From contig CATNNA010000001.1 in assembly GCA_950106755.1 (NCBI GenBank), positions 1,550,001 to 1,614,000 on the forward strand: a DNA stretch of 64,000 bases, given 5' to 3'. This stretch comes from Climacium dendroides (lineage: Eukaryota > Streptophyta > Bryopsida > Hypnales > Climaciaceae). Under the pieces are notes generated by a model. That model saw nothing but the letters and a program-made list of their open reading frames with translations. It did no database searches and was not told the DNA's origin. Below, piece by piece: positions 40,701 through 54,397 of this stretch. Position numbers and translations under genes: made by a program. How positions within the stretch are numbered: position 1 is the stretch's first letter; each line of letters opens with the position of its first letter.

Positions 40701-41530
40701 ACACAAGTTGCAAATGTTCAAAATAATTAGGATTCATGGAAAAACTTAATTTTAAGACAACCCTATTGCTTTCCTACACTCTCTTCTTCATTTGAAATGG
40801 ATTTCAAAACAAATACTGTAAAAATCATGCTGTATTCAATAGAATCCAAACCAATAAATTATATGGGTTTGACGTGCAAGCATGTCCAAAAACGTAACAC
40901 ACAAGTTGCAAATGTTCAAAATAATTAGGATTCATGGAAAAACTTAATTTTAAGACAACCCTATTGCTTTCCTACACTCTCTTCTTCATTTGAAATGGAT
41001 TTCAAAACAAATACTGTAAAAATCATGCTGTATTCAATAGAATCCAAACCAATAAATTATATGGGTTTGACGTGCAAGCATGTCCAAAAACGTAACACAC
41101 AAGTTGCAAATGTTCAAAATAATTAGGATTCATGGAAAAACTTAATTTTAAGACAACCCTATTGCTTTCCTACACTCTCTTCTTCATTTGAAATGGATTT
41201 CAAAACAAATACTGTAAAAATCATGCTGTATTCAATAGAATCCAAACCAATAAATTATAGGGGTTTGACGTGTAAGCATGTCCAAAAACGTAACACACAA
41301 GTTGCAAATGTTCAAAATAATTAGGATTCATGGAAAAACTTAATTTTAAGACAACCCTATTGGTTTCCTACACTGACTTCTTCATTTGAAATGGATTTCA
41401 AAACAAACACTCGAAAAATCATGCTATATTGAATACAAACCAAACCAATAAATTATATGGGTTTGACTTAGAAGCATGTCCAAAAACAAAACACACAAGT
41501 TGCAATTGTTCAAAATAATTAGGATTCATG
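34661..41530. repeat. Mosaic transition zone between families A and B
   Basis: B units dominate but are broken by A segments at about 35,430-36,020, 36,560-36,830, 37,605-37,765 and 41,370-41,530. Smaller A-like patches lie inside B units, for example 'aacactcgaaa' near 37,050 and 'atcggtttgacgtgc' near 37,100. Switches occur within monomers, typically between 'gacaaccctatt' and 'cttcatttg'. This is what repeated unequal crossing-over or gene conversion at a family boundary would leave. Confidence 0.85.
38162..40537. repeat. 6-monomer HOR (1,188 bp), two copies plus partial third
   Basis: 38,162-39,349 and 39,350-40,537 agree in unit order: 'gacatgcaag' (38,494 and 39,682), 'atatggttttgacg' (38,881 and 40,069), and 'cttcaattgaaatgg' (39,202 and 40,390). 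'ggattttaaaac' at 39,413 recurs at 40,601, which starts a third, partial copy. Confidence 0.82.
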
Positions 41531-41725
41531 GAAAAACTTAATTTTAAGACAACCCTATTGCTTTCCTACACTCTCTTCTTCATTTAAAATGGATTTCAAA
41601 ACAAATACTGTAAAAATCATGCTGTATTGAAGAGAACCCAAACCAATAAATTATATGGGTTTGACGTGCAAGCATGTCCAAAAACGTAACACACAAGTTG
41701 CAAATGTTCAAAATAATTAGGATTC

Positions 41726-44695
41726 ATGGAAAAACTTAATTTTAAGACAACCCTATTGCTTTCCGACACTCTCTTCTTCATTTGAAATGGATTTCAAAAC
41801 AAATACTATAAAAATCATGCTGTACTGAAGAGAAGCCAAACCAATAAATTATATGGGTTTGACGTGCAAGCATGTCCAAAAACGTAACACACAAGTTGCA
41901 AATGTTCAAAATAATTAGGATTCATGGAAAAACTTAATTTTTAGACAACCCTATTGCTTTCCTACACTCTCTTCTTCATTTAAAATGGATTTCAAAACAA
42001 ATACTGTAAAAATCATGCTGTATTCAATAGAAGCCAAACCAATAAATTATATGGTTTTGACGTGCAAGCATGTCCAAAAACGTAACACACAAGTTGCAAA
42101 TGTTCAAAATAATTAGGATTCATGGAAAAACTTAATTTTAAGACAACCCTATTGCTTTCCGACACTCTCTTCTTCATTTAAAATGGATTTCAAAACAAAT
42201 ACTGTAAAAATCATGCTGTATTGAAGAGAACCCAAACCAATAAATTATATGGGTTTGACGTGCAAGCATGTCCAAAAACGTAACACACAAGTTGCAAATG
42301 TTCAAAATAATTAGGATTCATGGAAAAACTTAATTTTTAGACAACCCTATTGCTTTCCTACACTCTCTTCTTCATTTAAAATGGATTTCAAAACAAATAC
42401 TGTAAAAATCATGCTGTATTCAATAGAAGCCAAACCAATAAATTATATGGGTTTGACGTGCAAGCATGTCCAAAAACGTAACACACAAGTTGCAAATGTT
42501 CAAAATAATTAGGATTCATGGAAAAACTTAATTTTTAGACAACCCTATTGCTTTCCTACACTCTCTTCTTCATTTAAAATGGATTTCAAAACAAATACTG
42601 TAAAAATCATGCTGTATTCAATAGAATCCAAACCAATAAATTATATGGGTTTGACTTGCAAGCATGTCCAAAAACGTAACACACAAGTTGCAAATGTTCA
42701 AAATAATTAGGATTCATGGAAAAACTTTATTTTAAGACAACCCTATTGCTTTCCGACACTCTCTTCTTCAATTGAAATGGATTTCAAAACAAATACTGTA
42801 AAAATCATGCTGTATTTAATAGAACCCAAACCAATAAATTATATGGGTTTGACGTGCAAGCATGTCCAAAAACGTAACACACAAGTTGCAAATGTTCAAA
42901 ATAATTAGGATTCATGGAAAAACTTAATTTTAAGACAACCCTATTGCTTTCCGACACTCTCTTCTTCATTTGAAATGGATTTCAAAACAAATACTGTAAA
43001 AATCATGCTGTATTGAAGAGAACCCAAACCAATAAATTATATGGGTTTGACGTGCAAGCATGTCCAAAAACGTAACACACAAGTTGCAAATGTTCAAAAT
43101 AATTAGGATTCATGGAAAAACTTAATTTTAAGACAACCCTATTGCTTTCCGACACTCTCTTGTTCATGTGAAATGGATTTCAAAACAAATACTGTAAAAA
43201 TCATGCTGTATTCTATAGAATCCAAACCAATAAATTATATGGGTTTGACGTGCAAGCATGTCCAAAAACGTAACACACAAGTTGCAAATGTTCAAAATAA
43301 TTAGGATTCATGGAAAAACTTAATTTTAAGACAACCCTATTGCTTTCCGACACTCTCTTCTTCATTTGAAATGGATTTCAAAACAAATACTGTAAAAATC
43401 ATGCTGTATTGAAGAGAAGCCAAACCAATAAATTATATGGGTTTGACGTGCAACGATGTCCAAAAACGTAACACACAAGTTGCAAATGTTCAAAATAATT
43501 AGGATTCATGGAAAAACCTAATTTTTAGACAACCCTATTGATTTCCGACACTCTCTTCTTCATTTGAAATGGATTTCAAAACAAATACTGTAAAAATCAT
43601 GCTGTATTGAAGAGAACCCAAACCAATAAATTCTATGGGTTTGACGTGCAAGCATGTCCAAAAACGTAACACACAAGTTGCAAATGTTCAAAATAATTAG
43701 GATTCATGGAAAAACTTAATTTTTAGACAACCCTATTGCTTTCCTACACTCTCTTCTTCATTTAAAATGGATTTCAAAACAAATACTGTAAAAATCATGC
43801 TGTATTCAATAGAAGCCAAACCAATAAATTATATGGTTTTGACGTGCAAGCATGTCCAAAAACGTAACACACAAGTTGCAAATGTTCAAAATAATTAGGA
43901 TTCATGGAAAAACTTAATTTTAAGACAACCCTATTGCTTTCCTACACTCTCTTCTTCATTTAAAATGGATTTCAAAACAAATACTGTAAAAATCATGCTG
44001 TATTCAATAGAATCCAAACCAATAAATTATATGGGTTTGACGTGCAAGCATGTCCAAAAACGTAACACACAAGTTGCAAATGTTCAAAATAATTAGGATT
44101 CATGGAAAAACTTTATTTTAAGACAACCCTATTGCTTTCCGACACTCTCTTCTTCAATTGAAATGGATTTCAAAACAAATACTGTAAAAATCATGCTGTA
44201 TTTAATAGAACCCAAACCAATAAATTATATGGGTTTGACGTGCAAGCATGTCCAAAAACGTAACACACAAGTTGCAAATGTTCAAAATAATTAGGATTCA
44301 TGGAAAAACTTAATTTTAAGACAACCCTATTGATTTCCGACACTCTCTTCTTCAATTGAAATGGATTTCAAAACAAATACTGTAAAAATCATGCTGTATT
44401 TAATAGAACCCAAACCAATAAATTATATGGGTTTGACGTGCAAGCATGTCCAAAAACGTAACACACAAGTTGCAAATGTTCAAAATAATTAGGATTCATG
44501 GAAAAACTTAATTTTAAGACAACCCTATTGCTTTCCGACACTCTCTTCTTCATTTGAAATGGATTTCAAAACAAATACTGTAAAAATCATGCTGTATTGA
44601 AGAGAACCCAAACCAATAAATTATATGGGTTTGACGTGCAAGCATGTCCAAAAACGTAACACACAAGTTGCAAATGTTCAAAATAATTAGGATTC
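41726..44695. repeat. 15-monomer duplicated block, copy 1 (3,564 bp spacing)
   Basis: Matches 45,290-48,259 at 18 x 198 bp. Shared rare markers are 'aatactataaaaatc' (41,803 and 45,367), 'gtattctatagaatcc' (43,208 and 46,772), 'gcaacgatgtcc' (43,450 and 47,014) and 'aaattctatggg' (43,628 and 47,192). The match stops near 44,696, where the next unit has 'gaagagaagcc' instead of 'ttctatagaatcc'. Confidence 0.82.
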
Positions 44696-45289
44696 ATGGA
44701 AAAACTTAATTTTAAGACAACCCTATTGCTTTCCGACACTCTCTTCTTCATTTGAAATGGATTTCAAAACAAATACTGTAAAAATCATGCTGTATTGAAG
44801 AGAAGCCAAACCAATAAATTATATGGGTTTGACGTGCAACGATGTCCAAAAACGTAACACACAAGTTGCAAATGTTCAAAATAATTAGGATTCATGGAAA
44901 AACCTAATTTTTAGACAACCCTATTGCTTTCCGACACTTTCTTCTTCATGTGAAATGGATTTCAAAACAAATACTATAAAAATCATGCTGTACTGAAGAG
45001 AAGCCAAACCAATAAATTATATGGGTTTGACGTGCAAGCATGTCCAAAAACGTAACACACAAGTTGCAAATGTTCAAAATAATTAGGATTCATGGAAAAA
45101 CTTAATTTTAAGACAACCCTATTGCTTTCCGACACTCTCTTCTTCATTTGAAATGGATTTCAAAACAAATACTGTAAAAATCATGCTGTATTGAAGAGAA
45201 GCCAAACCAATAAATTATATGGGTTTGACGTGCAAGCATGTCCAAAAACGTAACACACAAGTTGCAAATGTTCAAAATAATTAGGATTC

Positions 45290-48259
45290 ATGGAAAAACT
45301 TAATTTTAAGACAACCCTATTGCTTTCCGACACTCTCTTCTTCATTTGAAATGGATTTCAAAACAAATACTATAAAAATCATGCTGTACTGAAGAGAAGC
45401 CAAACCAATAAATTATATGGGTTTGACGTGCAAGCATGTCCAAAAACGTAACACACAAGTTGCAAATGTTCAAAATAATTAGGATTCATGGAAAAACTTA
45501 ATTTTTAGACAACCCTATTGCTTTCCTACACTCTCTTCTTCATTTAAAATGGATTTCAAAACAAATACTGTAAAAATCATGCTGTATTCAATAGAAGCCA
45601 AACCAATAAATTATATGGTTTTGACGTGCAAGCATGTCCAAAAACGTAACACACAAGTTGCAAATGTTCAAAATAATTAGGATTCATGGAAAAACTTAAT
45701 TTTAAGACAACCCTATTGCTTTCCGACACTCTCTTCTTCATTTAAAATGGATTTCAAAACAAATACTGTAAAAATCATGCTGTATTGAAGAGAACCCAAA
45801 CCAATAAATTATATGGGTTTGACGTGCAAGCATGTCCAAAAACGTAACACACAAGTTGCAAATGTTCAAAATAATTAGGATTCATGGAAAAACTTAATTT
45901 TTAGACAACCCTATTGCTTTCCTACACTCTCTTCTTCATTTAAAATGGATTTCAAAACAAATACTGTAAAAATCATGCTGTATTCAATAGAAGCCAAACC
46001 AATAAATTATATGGGTTTGACGTGCAAGCATGTCCAAAAACGTAACACACAAGTTGCAAATGTTCAAAATAATTAGGATTCATGGAAAAACTTAATTTTT
46101 AGACAACCCTATTGCTTTCCTACACTCTCTTCTTCATTTAAAATGGATTTCAAAACAAATACTGTAAAAATCATGCTGTATTCAATAGAATCCAAACCAA
46201 TAAATTATATGGGTTTGACTTGCAAGCATGTCCAAAAACGTAACACACAAGTTGCAAATGTTCAAAATAATTAGGATTCATGGAAAAACTTTATTTTAAG
46301 ACAACCCTATTGCTTTCCGACACTCTCTTCTTCAATTGAAATGGATTTCAAAACAAATACTGTAAAAATCATGCTGTATTTAATAGAACCCAAACCAATA
46401 AATTATATGGGTTTGACGTGCAAGCATGTCCAAAAACGTAACACACAAGTTGCAAATGTTCAAAATAATTAGGATTCATGGAAAAACTTAATTTTAAGAC
46501 AACCCTATTGCTTTCCGACACTCTCTTCTTCATTTGAAATGGATTTCAAAACAAATACTGTAAAAATCATGCTGTATTGAAGAGAACCCAAACCAATAAA
46601 TTATATGGGTTTGACGTGCAAGCATGTCCAAAAACGTAACACACAAGTTGCAAATGTTCAAAATAATTAGGATTCATGGAAAAACTTAATTTTAAGACAA
46701 CCCTATTGCTTTCCGACACTCTCTTGTTCATGTGAAATGGATTTCAAAACAAATACTGTAAAAATCATGCTGTATTCTATAGAATCCAAACCAATAAATT
46801 ATATGGGTTTGACGTGCAAGCATGTCCAAAAACGTAACACACAAGTTGCAAATGTTCAAAATAATTAGGATTCATGGAAAAACTTAATTTTAAGACAACC
46901 CTATTGCTTTCCGACACTCTCTTCTTCATTTGAAATGGATTTCAAAACAAATACTGTAAAAATCATGCTGTATTGAAGAGAAGCCAAACCAATAAATTAT
47001 ATGGGTTTGACGTGCAACGATGTCCAAAAACGTAACACACAAGTTGCAAATGTTCAAAATAATTAGGATTCATGGAAAAACCTAATTTTTAGACAACCCT
47101 ATTGATTTCCGACACTCTCTTCTTCATTTGAAATGGATTTCAAAACAAATACTGTAAAAATCATGCTGTATTGAAGAGAACCCAAACCAATAAATTCTAT
47201 GGGTTTGACGTGCAAGCATGTCCAAAAACGTAACACACAAGTTGCAAATGTTCAAAATAATTAGGATTCATGGAAAAACTTAATTTTTAGACAACCCTAT
47301 TGCTTTCCTACACTCTCTTCTTCATTTAAAATGGATTTCAAAACAAATACTGTAAAAATCATGCTGTATTCAATAGAAGCCAAACCAATAAATTATATGG
47401 TTTTGACGTGCAAGCATGTCCAAAAACGTAACACACAAGTTGCAAATGTTCAAAATAATTAGGATTCATGGAAAAACTTAATTTTAAGACAACCCTATTG
47501 CTTTCCTACACTCTCTTCTTCATTTAAAATGGATTTCAAAACAAATACTGTAAAAATCATGCTGTATTCAATAGAATCCAAACCAATAAATTATATGGGT
47601 TTGACGTGCAAGCATGTCCAAAAACGTAACACACAAGTTGCAAATGTTCAAAATAATTAGGATTCATGGAAAAACTTTATTTTAAGACAACCCTATTGCT
47701 TTCCGACACTCTCTTCTTCAATTGAAATGGATTTCAAAACAAATACTGTAAAAATCATGCTGTATTTAATAGAACCCAAACCAATAAATTATATGGGTTT
47801 GACGTGCAAGCATGTCCAAAAACGTAACACACAAGTTGCAAATGTTCAAAATAATTAGGATTCATGGAAAAACTTAATTTTAAGACAACCCTATTGATTT
47901 CCGACACTCTCTTCTTCAATTGAAATGGATTTCAAAACAAATACTGTAAAAATCATGCTGTATTTAATAGAACCCAAACCAATAAATTATATGGGTTTGA
48001 CGTGCAAGCATGTCCAAAAACGTAACACACAAGTTGCAAATGTTCAAAATAATTAGGATTCATGGAAAAACTTAATTTTAAGACAACCCTATTGCTTTCC
48101 GACACTCTCTTCTTCATTTGAAATGGATTTCAAAACAAATACTGTAAAAATCATGCTGTATTGAAGAGAACCCAAACCAATAAATTATATGGGTTTGACG
48201 TGCAAGCATGTCCAAAAACGTAACACACAAGTTGCAAATGTTCAAAATAATTAGGATTC
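45290..48259. repeat. 15-monomer duplicated block, copy 2
   Basis: Copy of 41,726-44,695 at an offset of 3,564 bp. The two copies are separated by three units (44,696-45,289) that are not part of the matched block. Its right half was then duplicated again with a 1,584 bp period. Confidence 0.82.
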
Positions 48260-49497
48260 ATGGAAAAACTTAATTTTAAGACAACCCTATTGCTTTCCGA
48301 CACTCTCTTGTTCATGTGAAATGGATTTCAAAACAAATACTGTAAAAATCATGCTGTATTCTATAGAATCCAAACCAATAAATTATATGGGTTTGACGTG
48401 CAAGCATGTCCAAAAACGTAACACACAAGTTGCAAATGTTCAAAATAATTAGGATTCATGGAAAAACTTAATTTTAAGACAACCCTATTGCTTTCCGACA
48501 CTCTCTTCTTCATTTGAAATGGATTTCAAAACAAATACTGTAAAAATCATGCTGTATTGAAGAGAAGCCAAACCAATAAATTATATGGGTTTGACGTGCA
48601 ACGATGTCCAAAAACGTAACACACAAGTTGCAAATGTTCAAAATAATTAGGATTCATGGAAAAACCTAATTTTTAGACAACCCTATTGATTTCCGACACT
48701 CTCTTCTTCATTTGAAATGGATTTCAAAACAAATACTGTAAAAATCATGCTGTATTGAAGAGAACCCAAACCAATAAATTCTATGGGTTTGACGTGCAAG
48801 CATGTCCAAAAACGTAACACACAAGTTGCAAATGTTCAAAATAATTAGGATTCATGGAAAAACTTAATTTTTAGACAACCCTATTGCTTTCCTACACTCT
48901 CTTCTTCATTTAAAATGGATTTCAAAACAAATACTGTAAAAATCATGCTGTATTCAATAGAAGCCAAACCAATAAATTATATGGTTTTGACGTGCAAGCA
49001 TGTCCAAAAACGTAACACACAAGTTGCAAATGTTCAAAATAATTAGGATTCATGGAAAAACTTAATTTTAAGACAACCCTATTGCTTTCCTACACTCTCT
49101 TCTTCATTTAAAATGGATTTCAAAACAAATACTGTAAAAATCATGCTGTATTCAATAGAATCCAAACCAATAAATTATATGGGTTTGACGTGCAAGCATG
49201 TCCAAAAACGTAACACACAAGTTGCAAATGTTCAAAATAATTAGGATTCATGGAAAAACTTTATTTTAAGACAACCCTATTGCTTTCCGACACTCTCTTC
49301 TTCAATTGAAATGGATTTCAAAACAAATACTGTAAAAATCATGCTGTATTTAATAGAACCCAAACCAATAAATTATATGGGTTTGACGTGCAAGCATGTC
49401 CAAAAACGTAACACACAAGTTGCAAATGTTCAAAATAATTAGGATTCATGGAAAAACTTAATTTTAAGACAACCCTATTGCTTTCCGACACTCTCTT
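46330..49497. repeat. 8-monomer HOR (1,584 bp), two copies
   Basis: About 46,330-47,913 is repeated at about 47,914-49,497. Markers are 'gtattctatagaatcc' (46,772 and 48,356), 'aaattctatggg' (47,192 and 48,776) and 'atatggttttgacg' (47,395 and 48,979). It is nested in the second 15-unit block, so it is younger than that duplication. Confidence 0.82.
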
Positions 49498-52021
49498 GTT
49501 CATGTGAAATGGATTTCAAAACAAATACTGTAAAAAACATGCTGTATTCAATAGAAGCCAAACCAATAAATTATATGGGTTTCACGTGCAAGCATGTCCA
49601 AAAACGTAACACACAAGTTGCAAATGTTCAAAATAATTAGGATTCATGGAAAAACCTAATTTTTAGACAACCCTATTGATTTCCGACACTCTCTTCTTCA
49701 TTTGAAATGGATTTCAAAACAAATACTGTAAAAATCATGGTGTATTCAATAGAATCCAAACCAATAAATTATATGGGTTTGACGTGCAAGCATGTCCAAA
49801 AACGTAACACACAAGTTGCAAATGTTCAAAATAATTAGGATTCATGGAAAAACTTAATTTTAAGACAACCCTATTGCTTTCCGACACTCTCTTCTTCATT
49901 TGAAATGGATTTCAAAACAAATACTGTAAAAATCATGTTGTATTCAATAGAATCCAAACCAATAAATTATATGGGTTTGACGTGCAAGCATGTCCAAAAA
50001 CGTAACACACAAGTTGCAAATGTTCAAAATAATTAGGATTCATGGAAAAACTTAATTTTTAGACAACCCTATTGCTTTCCGACACTCTCTTGTTCATGTG
50101 AAATGGATTTCAAAACAAATACTGTAAAAATCATGCTGTATTGAAGAGAAGCCAAACCAATAAATTATATGGGTTTGACGTGCAACGATGTCCAAAAACG
50201 TAACACACAAGTTGCAAATGTTCAAAATAATTAGGATTCATGGAAAAACTTAATTTTAAGACAACCCTATTGATTTCCGACACTCTCTTGTTCATGTGAA
50301 ATGGATTTCAAAACAAATACTGTAAAAATCATGCTGTATTGAAGAGAAGCCAAACCAATAAATTATATGGGTTTGACGTGCAACGATGTCCAAAAACGTA
50401 ACACACAAGTTGCAAATGTTCAAAATAATTAGGATTCATGGAAAAACTTAATTTTTAGACAACCCTATTGATTTCCGACACTCTCTTCTTCATGTGAAAT
50501 GGATTTCAAAACAAATACTGTAAAAATCATGCTGTATTGAAGAGAACCCAAACCAATAAATTATATGGGTTTCGCGTGCAAGCATGTCCAAAAACGTAAC
50601 ACACAAGTTGCAAATGTTCAAAATAATTAGGATTCATGGAAAAACTTCATTTTAAGACAACCCTATTGATTTCCGACACTCTCTTGTTCATGTGAAATGG
50701 ATTTCAAAACAAATACTGTAAAAATCATGCTGTATTCAATAGAATCCAAACCAATAAATTATATGGGTTTCACGTGCAAGCATGTCCAAAAACGTAACAC
50801 ACAAGTTGCAAATGTTCAAAATAATTAGGATTCATGGAAAAACTTTATTTTAAGACAACCCTATTGCTTTCGTACACTCTCTTCTTCATGTGAAATGGAT
50901 TTCAAAACAAATACTGTAAAAATCATGCTGTATTTAATAGAACCCAAACCAATAAATTATATGGGTTTGACGTGCAAGCATGTCCAAAAACGTAACACAC
51001 AAGTTGCAAATGTTAAAAATAATTAGGATTCATGGAAAAACTTCATTTTAAGACAACCCTATTGCTTTCCGACACTCTCTTCTTCATTTGAAATGGATTT
51101 CAAAACAAATACTGTAAAAATCATGCTGTATTGAAGAGAAGCCAAACCAATAAATTATATGGGTTTGACGTGCAAGCATGTCCAAAAACGTAACACACAA
51201 GTTGCAAATGTTCAAAATAATTAGGATTCATGGAAAAACTTAATTTTTAGACAACCCTATTGATTTCCGACACTCTCTTGTTCATGTGAAATGGATTTCA
51301 AAACAAATACTGTAAAAATCATGCTGTATTGAAGAGAAGCCAAACCAATAAATTATATAGGTTTGACGTGCAAGCATGTCCAAAAACGTAACACACAAGT
51401 TGCAAATGTTCAAAATAATTAGGATTCATGGAAAAACTTTATTTTTAGACAACCCTATTGATTTCCGACACTCTCTTTTTCATGTGAAATGGATTTCAAA
51501 ACAAATACTGTAAAAATCATGCTGTATTGAAGAGAAGCCAAACCAATAAATTATATGGGTTTGACGTGCAACGATGTCCAAAAACGTAACACACAAGTTG
51601 CAAATGTTCAAAATAATTAGGATTCATGGAAAAACCTAATTTTTAGACAACCCTATTGATTTCCGACACTCTCTTCTTCATTTGAAATGGATTTCAAAAC
51701 AAATACTGTAAAAATCATGCTGTATTCAATAGAAGCCAAACCAATAAATTATATGGGTTTCACGTGCAAGCATGTCCAAAAACGTAACACACAAGTTGCA
51801 AATGTTCAAAATAATTAGGATTCATGGAAAAACTTAATTTTTAGACAACCCTATTGATTTCCGACACTCTCTTTTTCATGTGAAATGGATTTCAAAACAA
51901 ATACTGTAAAAATCATGCTGTATTGAAGAGAAGCCAAACCAATAAATTATATGGGTTTGACGTGCAACGATGTCCAAAAACGTAACACACAAGTTGCAAA
52001 TGTTCAAAATAATTAGGATTC

Positions 52022-54397
52022 ATGGAAAAACTTAATTTTTAGACAACCCTATTGATTTCCGACACTCTCTTCTTCATGTGAAATGGATTTCAAAACAAAT
52101 ACTGTAAAAATCATGCTGTATTGAAGAGAACCCAAACCAATAAATTATATGGGTTTCGCGTGCAAGCATGTCCAAAAACGTAACACACAAGTTGCAAATG
52201 TTCAAAATAATTAGGATTCATGGAAAAACTTAATTTTTAGACAACCCTATTGATTTCCGACACTCTCTTGTTCATGTGAAATGGATTTCAAAACAAATAC
52301 TGTAAAAATCATGCTGTATTCAATAGAAGCCAAACCAATAAATTATATGGGTTTCACGTGCAAGCATGTCCAAAAACGTAACACACAAGTTGCAAATGTT
52401 CAAAATAATTAGGATTCATGGAAAAACCTAATTTTTAGACAACCCTATTGATTTCCGACACTCTCTTCTTCATTTGAAATGGATTTCAAAACAAATACTG
52501 TAAAAATCATGCTGTATTCAATAGAAGCCAAACCAATAAATTATATGGGTTTCACGTGCAAGCATGTCCAAAAACGTAACACACAAGTTGCAAATGTTCA
52601 AAATAATTAGGATTCATGGAAAAACTTAATTTTAAGACAACCCTATTGATTTCCGACACTCTCTTGTTCATGTGAAATGGATTTCAAAACAAATACTGTA
52701 AAAATCATGCTGTATTCAATAGAAGCCAAACCAATAAATTATATGGGTTTGACGTGCAAGCATGTCCAAAAACGTAACACACAAGTTGCAAATGTTCAAA
52801 ATAATTAGGATTCATGGAAAAACCTAATTTTTAGACAACCCTATTGATTTCCGACACTCTCTTCTTCATTTGAAATGGATTTCAAAACAAATACTGTAAA
52901 AATCATGCTGTATTCAATAGAAGCCAAACCAATAAATTATATGGGTTTCACGTCCAAGCATGTCCAAAAACGTAACACACAAGTTGCAAATGTTCAAAAT
53001 AATTAGGATTCATGGAAAAACCTAATTTTTAGACAACCCTATTGATTTCCGACACTCTCTTGTTCATATGAAATGGATTTCAAAACAAATACTGTAAAAA
53101 TCATGCTGTATTCAATAGAATCCAAACCAATAAATTATATGGGTTTGACGTGCAAGCATGTCCAAAAACGTAACACACAAGTTGCAATTGTTCAAAATAA
53201 TTAGGATTCATGGAAAAACCTAATTTTAAGACAACCCTATTGATTTCCGACACTCTCTTCTTCATGTGAAATGGATTTCAAAACAAATACTGTAAAAATC
53301 ATGCTGTATTGAAGAGAACCCAAACCAATAAATTATATGGGTTTCGCGTGCAAGCATGTCCAAAAACGTAACACACAAGTTGCAAATGTTCAAAATAATT
53401 AGGATTCATGGAAAAACTTAATTTTTAGACAACCCTATTGATTTCCGACACTCTCTTGTTCATGTGAAATGGATTTCAAAACAAATACTGTAAAAATCAT
53501 GCTGTATTCAATAGAAGCCAAACCAATAAATTATATGGGTTTCACGTGCAAGCATGTCCAAAAACGTAACACACAAGTTGCAAATGTTCAAAATAATTAG
53601 GATTCATGGAAAAACCTAATTTTTAGACAACCCTATTGATTTCCGACACTCTCTTCTTCATTTGAAATGGATTTCAAAACAAATACTGTAAAAATCATGC
53701 TGTATTCAATAGAAGCCAAACCAATAAATTATATGGGTTTCACGTGCAAGCATGTCCAAAAACGTAACACACAAGTTGCAAATGTTCAAAATAATTAGGA
53801 TTCATGGAAAAACTTAATTTTAAGACAACCCTATTGATTTCCGACACTCTCTTGTTCATGTGAAATGGATTTCAAAACAAATACTGTAAAAATCATGCTG
53901 TATTCAATAGAAGCCAAACCAATAAATTATATGGGTTTGACGTGCAAGCATGTCCAAAAACGTAACACACAAGTTGCAAATGTTCAAAATAATTAGGATT
54001 CATGGAAAAACCTAATTTTTAGACAACCCTATTGATTTCCGACACTCTCTTCTTCATTTGAAATGGATTTCAAAACAAATACTGTAAAAATCATGCTGTA
54101 TTCAATAGAAGCCAAACCAATAAATTATATGGGTTTCACGTCCAAGCATGTCCAAAAACGTAACACACAAGTTGCAAATGTTCAAAATAATTAGGATTCA
54201 TGGAAAAACCTAATTTTTAGACAACCCTATTGATTTCCGACACTCTCTTGTTCATATGAAATGGATTTCAAAACAAATACTGTAAAAATCATGCTGTATT
54301 CAATAGAATCCAAACCAATAAATTATATGGGTTTGACGTGCAAGCATGTCCAAAAACGTAACACACAAGTTGCAATTGTTCAAAATAATTAGGATTC
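52022..54397. repeat. 6-monomer HOR (1,188 bp) in family B, two copies
   Basis: 52,022-53,209 and 53,210-54,397 agree unit by unit: 'gtttcgcgtgcaag', then 'gttcatgtg', 'cttcatttg' with 'cacgtgcaag', 'gttcatgtg' with 'gacgtgcaag', 'cttcatttg' with 'cacgtccaag', and 'gttcatatg' (53,062 and 54,250). A partial third copy runs into the next HOR and ends where the one-base deletion appears near 54,641. Confidence 0.82.
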
